A stretch of DNA of 64,000 nt, from the NCBI GenBank assembly GCA_947650285.1, contig CANTFL010001407.1, positions 496,001 through 560,000 of the forward strand. The letters run 5' to 3'. Numbering within the stretch: position 1 is the first letter of the stretch; each line of letters starts with the position of its first letter. The notes below the pieces were generated by a model. The model saw nothing but the letters and a program-made list of their open reading frames with translations, did no database searches and was not told where the DNA came from. Position numbers and translations under genes: made by a program. This document shows positions 47,741 to 60,015 of the stretch, piece by piece. This stretch comes from Hyaloperonospora brassicae. Taxonomy: Eukaryota > Oomycota > Peronosporomycetes > Peronosporales > Peronosporaceae.

Positions 47741-49358
47741 TTATATGATTAGACTCGTTCGTCACCTTTATACTTTGCACAAAACAGGTTGGAGCAGGCT
47801 TAATAAAATGACGAAAAAAGAGGGCATTTCATACCGAGTATTACAAATGAAACAGCGATCATGTGAGGATTTCGAGCGGTCGATCCCCCCGAGTAAAACT
47901 TACACTCGGTCACAACATCGACACAAGTTTTCATGTGCAGCTATCCTTACTGTCAGCTAGACATGGTGCCTAAAGGAATATCCGTATACTTATTCGTGTG
48001 CTACTTCATGATTATGTCGACTGGGCACCAGTGTGGAGCTAGAAAATTGTCAGCAATTTCGAAAATCACAATTTACCATAGCTGAGTTATCAGGGTGTCA
48101 TCCATTGTTTTGTCAGCACTAAGTGCTTGTCCTTACATAGAGACGTTAGATCTATCGATCTTTGGGTAAAATAGATTGGCTAAGCCTTAAACAAGATCGT
48201 GCCAAAATTCCTCATTGTTCATTAGACAGCATAAAAGTGGAGCTTAGAGTGAAGATCTCTGTCAAACTGTGAGCCGAATCTCTCTGTCTTATCTGAGAAA
48301 ATTATGATTTTGCGATTGCAGTCAGAATGCAGAGCATACGATCAGGAGGGCAGCTTTAAACTACAAGTAGCTCGAAATATGAAATGAAGAGTTTATATAA
48401 AAAAGTTCCTACGGTATCCGGTACATCGCACGTGAGGAACTAAAAGCAGCTGACATTCATACATAGTAACGCCTGTGTAATATATAATAAAAGCGACTGA
48501 CTTATTTAAGAATTTTGGTACGACAAAACGAAGATACACATTGTATAGATCCCACATGTGAACAATGTTTGGTAATTTCGAAGACAAACTGGAGGTGTCC
48601 TTAAAAAACTATTAGTCTTAAGTGTGGCACAGGTTGGTACAATGATCTTACAGGATTCGTAGCTGGTAACTTAAGATTACTCAAGCATTATCTGTGCAAA
48701 TAGTGACCAAATTTTTTGTTAATGCAAGAGGCAAGGTGGCTATTTGTTACAGCATGGATGCTCTTACCAAGTATCAGCAAACTTTTGCTCAATTTTGTGT
48801 AACAGTTAAAGGCTAAGCTGCGTTAAGTGTTTACCGGGCTTACGAATCTAACCTAATTCGCTGCCTCTACTAATATATTGTAGACAAAATATTCAATATG
48901 CTTTAAAGCTACTTTGATATAAACGACGAGTTTCAGTACGATGATGATCAGCAGCCCATGCATCACATCGAATTATTGAGAACTGATGTACTAGAAGGCG
49001 ACGTACGAAAGGTGATTTGCCATGTCTCGCTCAAGCCTTCCGTACACCACTATAATTGTCATGTTTATTTTTAGTACATCAATCCTGGTGGCACTAACGT
49101 ACTTAATTCGAAATAGAAAAATCGCTCGTATTTTTGTGCCAAACAGTTGGCGAACCCACGGAGTGACCACATCCGACATATACGTGCTATTATCATGTAC
49201 GTAACTTAGCATTACGAAAGATGGCACCCACAGGCTATCCTGTCCTAAAAGCTCCCCACATATACCCGAATCCTTTGCCTGCGTTATTACCATTACGCCT
49301 TCACGTCATCACAGCTGCTCCCGAGATAGTGGCATGCGTCCGTTGCTCGTTCTCGTAC
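47741..49358. other. Single-copy interval between right arm and the effector ORF
   Basis: Moderately AT-rich. No convincing gene. A minus-strand frame at 48,991-49,293 (100 codons) lies downstream of the effector ORF. It has no recognised motif but could hold decayed effector 3' sequence. Confidence 0.45.
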
Positions 49359-49733
49359 TCAAACATCGACACGACGATTGTGAGACGACTCTTGCTGACG
49401 AAGCTTGAAAAGATTGCGAACGGGCAGAGCGGCACGGTCTATGAGACGTGCAACGTTTTGAAAGGATTGCTCAATCATAGCCCAAAACCTATCAACTTGC
49501 TGCAATGTCAACATATTTGGAAAGTTGGGGTCCATCCTTTCTTCAGCTTGCGTGTGGAAAACGGGATTGTTGGTCTCATCATCTCCTAGTAGGCGGATTC
49601 CCTTGTCACCTTGCTGAGCAGTCGCGGACGATAGCATCGAAGTGTGATCCTCGGCGCCGTGGACGCGGACATCGGTGGATGCGGTGCAATTGAAAGCGGC
49701 TGCGACAGCTAGTCCGGTGACAATCAGGCGCAT
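49359..49733 (-). CDS. RXLR-like secreted effector candidate (RLLG...EER)
   Basis: A complete ORF of 124 codons, with ATG at 49,731-49,733 and TGA at 49,359-49,361. Residues 1-20 form a plausible signal peptide: a basic start (MRL), then a hydrophobic IVTGLAVAAAF core and small residues NCTAST. Residues 47-50 read RLLG, an RXLR variant with Gly for the last Arg, followed by acidic DDE. Residues 64-66 read EER. This spacing is that of oomycete RXLR effectors. The C-terminal domain has VDRFWAMIEQSF (Trp at 84), compatible with the W part of a WY fold, but no Y part follows. At 124 residues it is short, so the 3' end may be truncated. The plus-strand frame 49,221-49,589 is a shadow. It is convergent with the effector at 1-333 across the inverted repeat; the two sequences are not alike. 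Expected role: host-translocated virulence protein, target unknown. Confidence 0.7.
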   Translation of the reverse strand: MRLIVTGLAVAAAFNCTASTDVRVHGAEDHTSMLSSATAQQGDKGIRLLGDDETNNPVFHTQAEERMDPNFPNMLTLQQVDRFWAMIEQSFQNVARLIDRAALPVRNLFKLRQQESSHNRRVDV

Positions 49734-52700
49734 GATCGTTGTTCAGCCTTTTGCGTGTTTCGACTCGGGTGTGAATCGACAAGAGACGGCCAAGGTGAAT
49801 CTTCCCGTCAGATCTTTCTAAAAATTAGTATCATCGTACTGGTGGCTGTCGTTGCACCTCGTACCTAACGGAGCTGCTCCCACCTCGTCTAACCGAAGTA
49901 CATGCAGCTAGTTTGCTATCACGCAGCTGTCTGTGTTGTTAGCAGCCTATCTCTCGACACTCGATGTGTGTAAACTAACAATGCCGTCAGTAACCCATTG
50001 CACATCTCTCCCGCCCACAATCCGATCAGCCCTAAGGGGGAGAGGCTTTTAAATGCTAATTAGCGCCTTAAATGCGCCATTATGACGCTTAAAAAGAGTT
50101 TTAAACTCAGTCATGATCCCCGATTAATTCATGAGTCTGATCTTCTGCTTAGTGATTAAGGCTATGCAGTGCCTACGTATCTAACTAGATGGCGCCAAGT
50201 AAAACTGCGAGTGAACATGTGTACGTTTCTTGCCTTTTTAACATAGTTGAGGTACTTTTGAATCCTCGGTCAAACGGAATAAATGCGGTGGCTGTATGAG
50301 GTGATCGCAAGTCATTATAACACAGCATGAATGCTTGGATCTTGAGAGCCGGCGGGTAGGATTTTGCTGGAGGTGGATATAGAATTGATATTACAATACA
50401 TTCATATGTGCAGAACGAGGTATCTGCAAAGAAAATTGCAATAAATCAAGACACGTGAAGGAGCGCTGCTTTGGCGGCCCACGTATGGACATGATGTGAT
50501 GGAACACGTACGTTTCGTCACCACATAAGCAATTGATGCTTGTCTCTTACCAAGTAAGGTCTTTCACTCACGATATTAGCAGCCGTGGGACAGATCAGAT
50601 GCAGACTAAATTATCGAAAAATATGCATGCTTTAAATTGTCTGCGGGCACCCGATCGGATATGAGATGTAACGCGCTTGGTGGTTCATTGGTTTCGGCTG
50701 TGAGCCCACGTTTCTAGGCCAGGGTATGTACACCACAGGGGAAATGTCAGGATGTGCAGGGTACTCGACAATAGTATAGTAGTCTCATCGGCTCTCATTC
50801 ACTAGTTGGATCAAATTCAAGTGTTTTTTAACAAGGAAAATCTGCCTACTAGAAGCTGACATATTCTTCACCTGCTTACTCATGCTGTGCACCTGCGTGC
50901 TTGATATCAGACCGGTCCGTTAATATTTTAGAAATATGCGCATTATATACATAATAGTGGTAGGGGCACTGCCACTGAAAAAAGGCAGAGATCCACATCT
51001 GTGTACTTTATACTTCACTTTCGTCGTCAACTAGTTTTAATTGGATCTCTGTAGCCTCACCCCTCGTGCCTGAGGAAAAGGGAGGTAAAAACCGCGCAGA
51101 CCGCATTCATTGCATATTGTTGTAATGCATGTGGCATGGAGCATCTCTGTTGACTAAAAAAATGATTAGGCAATTCGCACCCTCACCCGACAAGAAGGTA
51201 TATGAAAGGCAAAATAGATGCTTACTAACCTTTTTCCCCCATCATAGCGCGTAATATAGCGTATCTGTAGTTAGGCGTTCTGTCGTCCTTCGACAGACAT
51301 CACGGCAACTTGACTTTTGTTATGGGACAAATCAATGGTTGCAAGAAGTGACACTACTTGTCACGTAATTATGAACGTTTTATTACATTTCATCAACAGG
51401 TAAGGAACATAAAAACGGATTCAAGAAAATAGATATATAAAATAAACATAAAAAATTGCATGATGCCCACTGGGCGAATTGTATCTTCTCTCAATTTTTA
51501 TTGCGGCTAAGCTAGCGATTAGCTCATAAAGCGAACCAAGTAATATCGATGTAATAAACGATAATTGCACGTCTTTGCTCAAAATTCAGAACCTTACAAA
51601 AATCCTCGATTTTGGGTAATGAGTACACGAAGCAATTTTTTTACAAATCCGTTAAATTGGTTTGGTTTATATGGCATAAATACATATAAATATCATTTTT
51701 GTGTTCATTTAGTGCACACAATGTAAAACCTGTAAGAAATTTAAGCACCAACGTATAAAAAAGATTAAGAAAATTAATGTCGTTTCCGCAACCGAAAGTG
51801 CCTTTCCAACGCTCCCGTCGCACTGCATACCATAAACACGTCTTTTGCACGTTTCCAACACCAAGTAACGTACTAATCAGTCAACAATCACTAACTTCCG
51901 CGCCCCCAAAAAATGACCACGGCACTTGCAGGTTATAAGAGCTGTCGCTGCGACCGCAGTGTCACCCGAACTCAATGTCATTTCAAGAGCCAAAAAGGGC
52001 TTCTAGAATAGACTATCACGGCGGCCGGCCATTACATCATTTTGATTTAGGTTCATTTGCGAACTGACCTTCATCGAAGTGTTGTAGGGATATTCATAAT
52101 GACATGCGAAAGAATTGCGACTGCTAGTATAAAGGCATTGAGCTGATGTTCCCAAATCCTTCGCATCCGTCTCTCACACTATTTTTTTCGCCGCTAGATT
52201 GAAAGTGATTTCGGTACATAAAGTATGTAGAAAGATTGTGTAAAAGAAGGCCGCCACAATAAGCCCTAATAAAAGTATAGGTCGCACCATCAGGTCTCAA
52301 ATTTAATTTTAACGGATGCTAACGTTTAGCTTCTGTCAAATACTGTTCTTTGCAACAGTTGCGGCAAAACGTGATGGGTTTAATGGATTTGGATCATTTC
52401 CTGCGTCGTTTAATTGTAATTGGAGGACACAAACAGGCAAAACAATACCGTTTAGGGTGACGACATCCATTTTTGCCCTTTAACCTGCGATATGGTTCTT
52501 TCAGGCTGATTCGCCTACTTATTAACAAGGTTGCATGGTAAAAGATCGAAAATGAAAAAAAAATGGACGCGGGAATCTTTGGGGCGGCTAAATTTGTTTC
52601 GCTCGAGTCAAAATTGAGAAATTCTCCGAATTTCACGATTCTTAACTTGGCGAAACTTTTGTCAAGGTATAATAACGAGACTCAAGAAATGAAGATAATA

Positions 52701-55700
52701 GCATATTCCAGCCAAATATGGTCTTAATTTCGTATTTATAGAAGTAAAGTGTGAGGCGTAGATGAGTGAATGAGATTTTAAACTGTTACAGGGAATAATG
52801 GTGCACACTATGTATAAGTATTGAGTCAAAAATCGCTTGCATATAATTCTAATGGAAAAAAGCTACCTGTCTTAGTACATGTGCACCTATGAGTCAGTTG
52901 ATCGTCGATAATAACTTTCCCGATTAAAACTATATCAAGGAAATTAGCATGAAAATAAAAAATTGATCAAGTTGCGCCCTTGCGGTGAGACTTCCTGATT
53001 TACCTTTTACCTTACCTGCATCGCATACTTTACAGTCTCGTCTCCTGAATTTTTTCAAATATTTATGATTTTTTATGCGTCCAAATGAATACATACGATC
53101 CAACGCTAATAATATGGATCACCTTACGTTAACATAATAAGAAATGTACCATCTAAGGCTTGTATACAATATCGATAGAAAGAAAGGTCTCAACATGCTC
53201 AACAAATATTGAATATTTTATACCTCTTACTCTAGAGGCGTAAAACAACTTCAAAAATATTGCAACCCGATTGTATCGCATCGTAATGCGTATTACATAC
53301 CGCCCCAAAATTTATATGGCAAGGCAAAATTTCTGGAACAAAAGGGAAAATGGGATTAATAATACAGATGTCGTGTACCAGCGACGCTACCGTATACTGC
53401 CATAACAAACCTGGCAAAAACTGTTTTTTACCCATGACCCGGGTGCCTCATCAATCAGATAGCCATCTCACTATCGCAAGGACCTGTACAATTTGACTAA
53501 ATTGTTGACGTGTGTATACTTGCGTTGCGCGGCGCTGTTTGGAAATCGTTGATCATTGATACCATAACAGAGGTGTACTTATCTGACCGACATGTACCAT
53601 TACTTCGTCAATGTTTTCGTATACTTTAGCGCTAGGATCAATAATCAGTCATCAAAAAGTTGTGTAATTATAGATGCTATCCATAACAAAGGTCACCATA
53701 ATTCATTAACTAATCTCCTATCCGTCGGATATCTTATTCCATCATAGGTAACGCGGTACCAGTTAATCGTATTAATTAAATTATGTCCATCACACTCAAA
53801 AGCCGCTCTAATACATTTGGTAAGAGAGACCTTTCTAAATGTAAGTTCATGAGCAAGCACCTCCATCGGTACAGTCCAAATAATTCATAAAATATAGGCG
53901 GCCTAGTTAAAATATTTTTGCTTTACAGCGCTATATATTACATCGATCTCGTAAACCGAAGCAGTGAAAGCAAGGAATGGACTATACCAGAAAGACAAGA
54001 CCATTCGATAGCCATATGACATCAACAGTATAGTTCCACTTCATTCGAGCATACTGACGATGTAAGTTCGTCAACTAGACCTCTCACTGAGTAGAAGCGC
54101 TTCAGTATTAACCAATACATACTTACACATGGTTAGGGCAAAGTTTGTAGATTAGAATAGGCCAATAATGATGCAACGATTCGTGATGCTTGCAAGCGCG
54201 GAACAATGCTCTTCTGGTTCTTTTATAACGTGTACATAAATATTATCATCACTGATATATAGTAATATTTCATAGTTTCTCGTTCAACAAGCTCTTAACA
54301 GAGCCTCGATGGTTGCTTAAGTATAAACGTTCGGTCAATGAAATGGCATGCAAACAATTCAACGGTATCATACTAGAAAATATATGGATATAAAAATCCA
54401 ATAAAGACTTTCATTTTATTAAATGCTTTATACAACCACTTCTTGATGCGAAGTCCGAGTGTATATGAGAGACTCATCATTATTATTAATTCCTGGTTAC
54501 AAATATTTGTACACGTGCGTGTGAATTATACATCGTTCATAAAAAATACATGCTGTGGTGCATCGTAACAGATATCAATCTGGTAATTTACTTTATAAAT
54601 CATAATATCTATCTAGAGGTAATGTCTTAAAAATGTGTTAATTAAAATTAAATAAATGACATCGACCTCCATTATGATATATGCTCAAGCACTACCTTGC
54701 CCTTCAAAAATTTATATTTGATTAAAAGTAGTGATTATACACGTACAACAAAGTACTTGATGGGAAGTATTCATGTTCAGTATTTCAGTATAAAATAATT
54801 GTTGTGGCGGTTTTCAGTGTATTTGGAAGTGCAATAGCCACATGCTTTGACCTACAGCCCCTGCGTATCAATACTTGTGTGTTTTAAGATTAAGCCAATT
54901 TATAGGACAGGAAAGACAATATATAGGAAACAAAATGTATCTAATGTTGCCATTTTTTGCATGCAAAACTAAACTGGCGCAGTCGCATGTGTTGATTTCA
55001 AGACTATGGTCGTTTAGACTTATAGATGCACAGCCGCTTACATCACCAAACATTATAATTACTATTATCACAGATAAGAATTTTACACAGCCTTTATTAC
55101 TGCAAAATCCAAAGATTTAATGGCTATCTCCGACAAGATTTTTCTTGAGCCGTATACCACTGTCATGTAATTAGCGACAAAAATACAAAGTATACATAGC
55201 AATGTTTATGTTACGACAACGGAAATGAGATGTAGTTCTAATCGTATAACAGAAAATAAACTCTATAATTAAATTAGGCCGGAATTGGTAATGAATAATT
55301 ATGTACTGCGGTCTTAGTCTAAACGATGCTAAATTGGAGCAAATTCTTAGTAGCTTAATGCTGTTAAAAGTGCACATCTCAAATATAAAAATGTAATAGT
55401 ATGTGGTTGTGATAGAAAAGTTGCAAATAATTGAATATGGTAGACCAAAAGTGCTCATTTGTCCTATCTCGACTTGTCGCGAAGTCATATGGCGTGATAA
55501 GGCTAACCTGGGAACTTAAATGTTTCAGATTTAGCTGAAATAGTAGTAATAAGTGCGAAAAGGGCTTATATAAAATAAACGGAACAACGACACGCTATAA
55601 CGACAATCTTTCACTAAGAAAATTTTGTTAGATTAGTACAAGCCAACCATTGAACAGCTTGCCACCTAAGTTAGCTTATCCGCTTCTTTTATAATGAAAT

Positions 55701-57149
55701 TGACTCTTGATGAAGATAGTTGATGCGAAGCGGACATTGATGGTAGCGTTTCATATAGTAAAGCGCTGACATGATACCAGCGACTTCCTGCTTCCTGTTG
55801 TTAATGATCACACGATGGACGGCTAACTTAAATGTAATACAGAAACAGCATTAAAAACTTAACTGAAGCTTTGTCAAAATTTAGGTTGTAAAGTCGCGTT
55901 CAGACAATCAAAAAATGTAAAATCTATCTGAGGGTGATTTCGGATTGTCAAAATCGCGTTGTACGCCATACTATAGGGTCTCATGTATGCGGTAAATGAT
56001 TAGGATTGTACGCAGTTATTTTTACAATGTGCTGTCGCACATATAGTTTTGGTCGTGTTATCTTGGAAATAGCAAGCTATGAACCAACGAGCGTACATTG
56101 ACAACTTGACAAATATATATTTCTAGATTATACCACGTAGAAATGATCGATCTTTTTTAAGCAACAAACGTATCGACTCAATAGTTAATGGATAATTCAT
56201 TTCACATATATGAGTTTGTCTGGACCTGGTGATATTGATTAAAGATTCGTAAGACTATCTAAAGATCGTATCGGGTACCTATATCAAATCGATATATAAG
56301 GTGTAGCTAAGCTTAAAGTGGTATACAGCTAAGCATACGTGCTTTTTATCAAACGAAGTCAGTAGATTGTACCAGGAGCTATCTAAGTTGCCAACAAAAA
56401 ATTATTCCTGTCCTATGTAACGTGTTAATTTTCTCGCTACAACACTTATAAAGACTGATCAAGGAACGGATACTATTATCTCATATGCATAAAGTTTAGT
56501 ATTAATCTTGTCACTGTTACCGAATGTATATTGATTAAAAAAGGAATTTTGGACAAAACATTTTCAGATGGTTTTAAGTGTGAAAATGGCGAAAACGGGT
56601 CAGTCTTCCCTTAACTTGACACAGTACGAGCTTCTTACACTGAAACAGTGTGCCAGATGCCTTAAGACTTGTGCAAGAGATAAAATTTGTACGTTTATTT
56701 ATAACGGATAACGAAAGGCCAACTAATTAGATCTGTATGAGATACCATAAGTTTTCCTATTAAGAACCATTTAACTACAATAGTTATGTAAATTGAAAAC
56801 TTAGATGTAGCTGCCCGCTCACCGCCCATTGCTTACATCTAGCAGCGAAAGGATACTACGTGATTTTTTTAGGGATATATATCAAGCAATAGGACTATCA
56901 ATGTTCTTCCAGCGGTAATTGAAATTCAATATTCGATGGTCAGAAAAGTATTAAGTAGTTATATCGATTCATGTTCCTATCTAATTAAGTGTATATTTTT
57001 TACATGCAACGAGATCAATTCGCTGAATAAGTCTTATGATATATCGTCAATTTATTTGACATATCGATATCCGCCATACCATATAGGGACAACTATTAAT
57101 TACTAACGAAACCGATACTGATTATAAGCCCACATTGTTTTTTTTATAA
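49734..57149. other. AT-rich gene-poor region
   Basis: The first ~350 bases upstream of the effector ORF are less AT-rich and could hold its promoter, but I could not match an oomycete core promoter motif. Around 50,044-50,098 a short word recurs three times at ~20-base spacing (CTTTTAAATGC, CCTTAAATGCG, GCTTAAAAAG). A small inverted repeat with CAGAGATCCA and TGGATCTCTG arms lies at about 50,985-51,055. Open frames do not exceed 105 codons (55,171-55,488, minus) and none is recognised. Confidence 0.5.
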
Positions 57150-57480
57150 TTGTATAATTATCAATTGGATGCTGTGGACAGACAATTTACCCAAATGCTA
57201 GTGCGATTTCTTTTCAAGCTGCTTCCAGACCACGAAATGCAAGCATTAGGTGATTTCGTAATTACTTCTTCAATCAAGGAACATAAAAACAATATGTTGC
57301 AGATGCAAGTAAACCACATCCACCTGCATCTGATACAGCCGCTACTTTTAAGTCGGGGGGAAATACGAGAAGCAGTGGTAATTATAAATGGGGGGTCATA
57401 TTATCGCGCTTCAAAAAAAGTTCTGACTATGAAGAGCCCGCCATGACTGTTGGTGGTAGGAAGGCCTGTTATTAAGATCT
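57150..57480 (+). pseudogene. Ty1/copia-type gag fragment, decayed
   Basis: The frame at 57,150-57,446 reads AVDRQFTQMLVRFLFKLLPDH, similar in pattern to the copia gag region where a variable stretch is followed by a conserved LLxxLPD. In a shifted frame the sequence continues ASDTAATFKSGGNTRSSGNYKWG and then RHDCWW before a stop. That fits the linker and the first Cys of a CX2C zinc knuckle, lost by a small deletion. At least one frameshift is present. No protease, integrase or RT follows downstream. Confidence 0.45.
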
Positions 57481-59926
57481 ATAAATGCTTTCATGAGCAA
57501 AAAATGAAGCGCTAGGGTCATGGGGTCGGTTATGTATTATAATAAATAAAAATTCATATCATAGTTAGTTGGGTCGCCCTCTCACAATTGAAACGTGAGT
57601 GATGACTAGGAGGGCTCTAGCTTCTGTCACAAGCGATGAGCTCGATGTATATATATATATATAGATCATAAACGAAAAACATCGGTACTGACAATTGCAC
57701 CACACAAAGACTATATTACCGAAGTATGTTACATGTTGCATCTTTATTGTACGTATAGTTGTTACCAATCGTTCAGTACGATCTGAGAATATTATATTAT
57801 TAATTGGGACAAGATCTCTTGCATGATGTATCAAGACTACATACCGTGACTCCGTGCTTGAAAGAATGGGATAGAGCAAAAGTTGATTATTGTATGACTT
57901 CTCTATACGTCGAAAATACAATTCAAATTGAATACGTGTATGACGCGCATTTGCAAATGTTTGTTGTGCTTAATCTATCGTTATCAAAGCATCGCGAAAA
58001 TGGTCCAGCTCGACAGCTCATTGCTGCTTACTTTTTGTTTCAAGATCATAACTAAAACGGGTGCTTGCTATAAGTTGCGCCGGATTACAAGATAGGAAAC
58101 ATCCATCTATCTTGCGGGTAATGATTATTGAAAGTGTTTCATTTATAACTATTAGCGTCTATTAAGAAAGATTTTTTGAAGCTGACATATTGGTGGGCAT
58201 CTATCTTTTTATAAGGGATGAGTAGCGATATATAATTTAAAAATTTCTATTTAGACCCTCTTTCATCTATTTTTACGATGAACAAAGTAAACTATCAAGT
58301 GGACCTCCTCTTACTTCACGAAGAGATCGGAAATGTCAACCAGTATTTGGCAGCTTTGAATCAAGCGTTAATATGATATAAAAACCTGTTTTCAAAAAAA
58401 TAAATTGATCGACGTTCTTTTATCTCGAGGTGGCCTAAGACGGATTTTACTGGATAACTTTGTCCACCGTGCTGATTAGTCATGGTATATGAGGGTGGCT
58501 TAGAGACCTATCCTATTTCAGTTGACAGACAAGCTTGACGTTTAGATTCGAAATTGCGTTTCGATAACGGTTCGCGATGTTACCGAATATAAGCGGAACG
58601 GGATAATGGGCATAACCGATAATATGCAAAATCACGGGACCAATTGAGAATAGGAAATTTTTAATACTCTTTCTCAAAGTACGTTCTCAAACGGCAGTTT
58701 AATGCGCTAGTAAAAGATATAAAATGGCAGCCCAAATTGATATTTCCAAATAACATAGGAAACTATCTTCATCGCACGACGACATTAATCGGCTGGATCG
58801 TAATTAAAATAATGTGGTAGTAATAGATGATCGAGGTGGCCAACAACATCGTCGTAATAGGCCTTGTACTGAATAAGAGGCAAAGACGCACCGCATAAAA
58901 GTTGAAAAGCTTGCCTATTTTATGCGGCGGCTCATGCGTGTATGCGTTGACGATACAGCTCAGCACACGAAATTGGATAATAGATTTGGACAATAGGTTA
59001 CTGTGATCACTTAAGTCACTACATGCTAGGTTTCGCTATATATCGCGTATGATTAGGTCACTTTACTTTAATATCGGGAAACTCGCTGTATTACTAAGTC
59101 ATAGTTTGTTGATGTCAAGCCCTGCTGACTCGCCTTCGTCTGTAACGGTTCGCCTTATGCGTACTGCATACAGACATCGATGTACTTGCGTGATGGCGTC
59201 ATCAGAATCGCTATTATTAATGTTTCCAGGTCTTTATGTACCAGCGTCATCAATATTTAGGTGGTATTGTCATCAGAGCTAGAGTCAACCATATATCCAT
59301 TGCTGATAATAATTAGTCTTCTTCTATCTCGATTGTAACGGCATTCCTATCCTTTGCAAAAATATTACCGTCGGCTTGTGAGATGACGTAAAATATCGGT
59401 TTTTGCTCAATCTAGTAGTATTAGTTCGACAGCAGCGTCACAATTAAATAACGTGGATATGCATATAGGCTCAATTTATTTACAAATAACGGGTAATGTT
59501 TGGTCGACGCAGGAACGATACATCGTGGCGGAGTCTACCATCGACTCAAACCCAACTCAGTTCGTAAAAACATTAATATTTTCTCAAAAACTGTCCTAAA
59601 AGACACGAATGTCAACATCAACCCACAGATGAATTATTAGATGTTTAATAAAAGACATTTTATTCGTGGCTAAATGAAACCGAATCCGATATGTAACGGT
59701 ACCGTACCTTGTGTATTTGAAACGGGGAAGAGCTCATTCAGTAAATCATAGTGGTATAAACGTTTTCTAAAAAGCACATCTAGAATACCCAGCCGAGTCG
59801 ATCCCGGCAAATCAAATATATCTGTATTACTTGTCTAAATGAAAAAGACCATAATATAACCATTATCCGAGTTTTCGAGGGCAACAGCAAGTTCTAATGA
59901 AACGAGATGACGCAGACAAATGACAT
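57481..59926. other. AT-rich gene-poor region
   Basis: A (TA)n run of about 20 bases lies near 57,645-57,663. Open frames at 57,565-57,921 (minus, 118 codons) and 57,804-58,055 (plus, 83 codons) overlap and carry no recognised domain. A GC-richer patch at 59,100-59,280 reads with few stops on both strands; I cannot assign it. Confidence 0.45.
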
Positions 59927-60015
59927 CGACAGCTGTGAGACTTGAACTCACGGAGGTTATCCAATGGATAGGATTTCATTCGTAACTGTAAGTAGCGAAC
60001 GCGGCCCACGATGTT
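59927..60015 (-). pseudogene. tRNA-Ser(UGA)-like pseudogene
   Basis: On the minus strand the 3' half looks like a type II tRNA. The T arm has a perfect 5 bp stem GTGAG/CTCAC around a TTCAAGT loop (59,935-59,951). The acceptor strand AGCTGTC plus a discriminator G follows (59,927-59,934). A long variable arm has stem TATCC/GGATA (59,958-59,970). The anticodon-like TGA lies at 59,976-59,978 in an AATGAAATCC context typical of tRNA-Ser. The 5' half is damaged: the acceptor strand reads AACATCG, which does not pair well with AGCTGTC. The D arm keeps GGCCG but is otherwise altered, and the anticodon loop appears one base short. Total 89 bases, right for a serine tRNA. It could also be the head of an old tRNA-derived SINE. 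Confidence 0.6.

Noticed and set aside
47427..47960. 177-codon open frame crossing the right outer junction
   Set aside because: It joins arm sequence to unique sequence, has no recognisable domain or signal peptide, and the left-arm counterpart lacks it. It is a chance fusion frame.
57804..58055. 83-codon frame downstream of the copia gag fragment, considered as protease or integrase
   Set aside because: No DSG, zinc finger or catalytic motif found.
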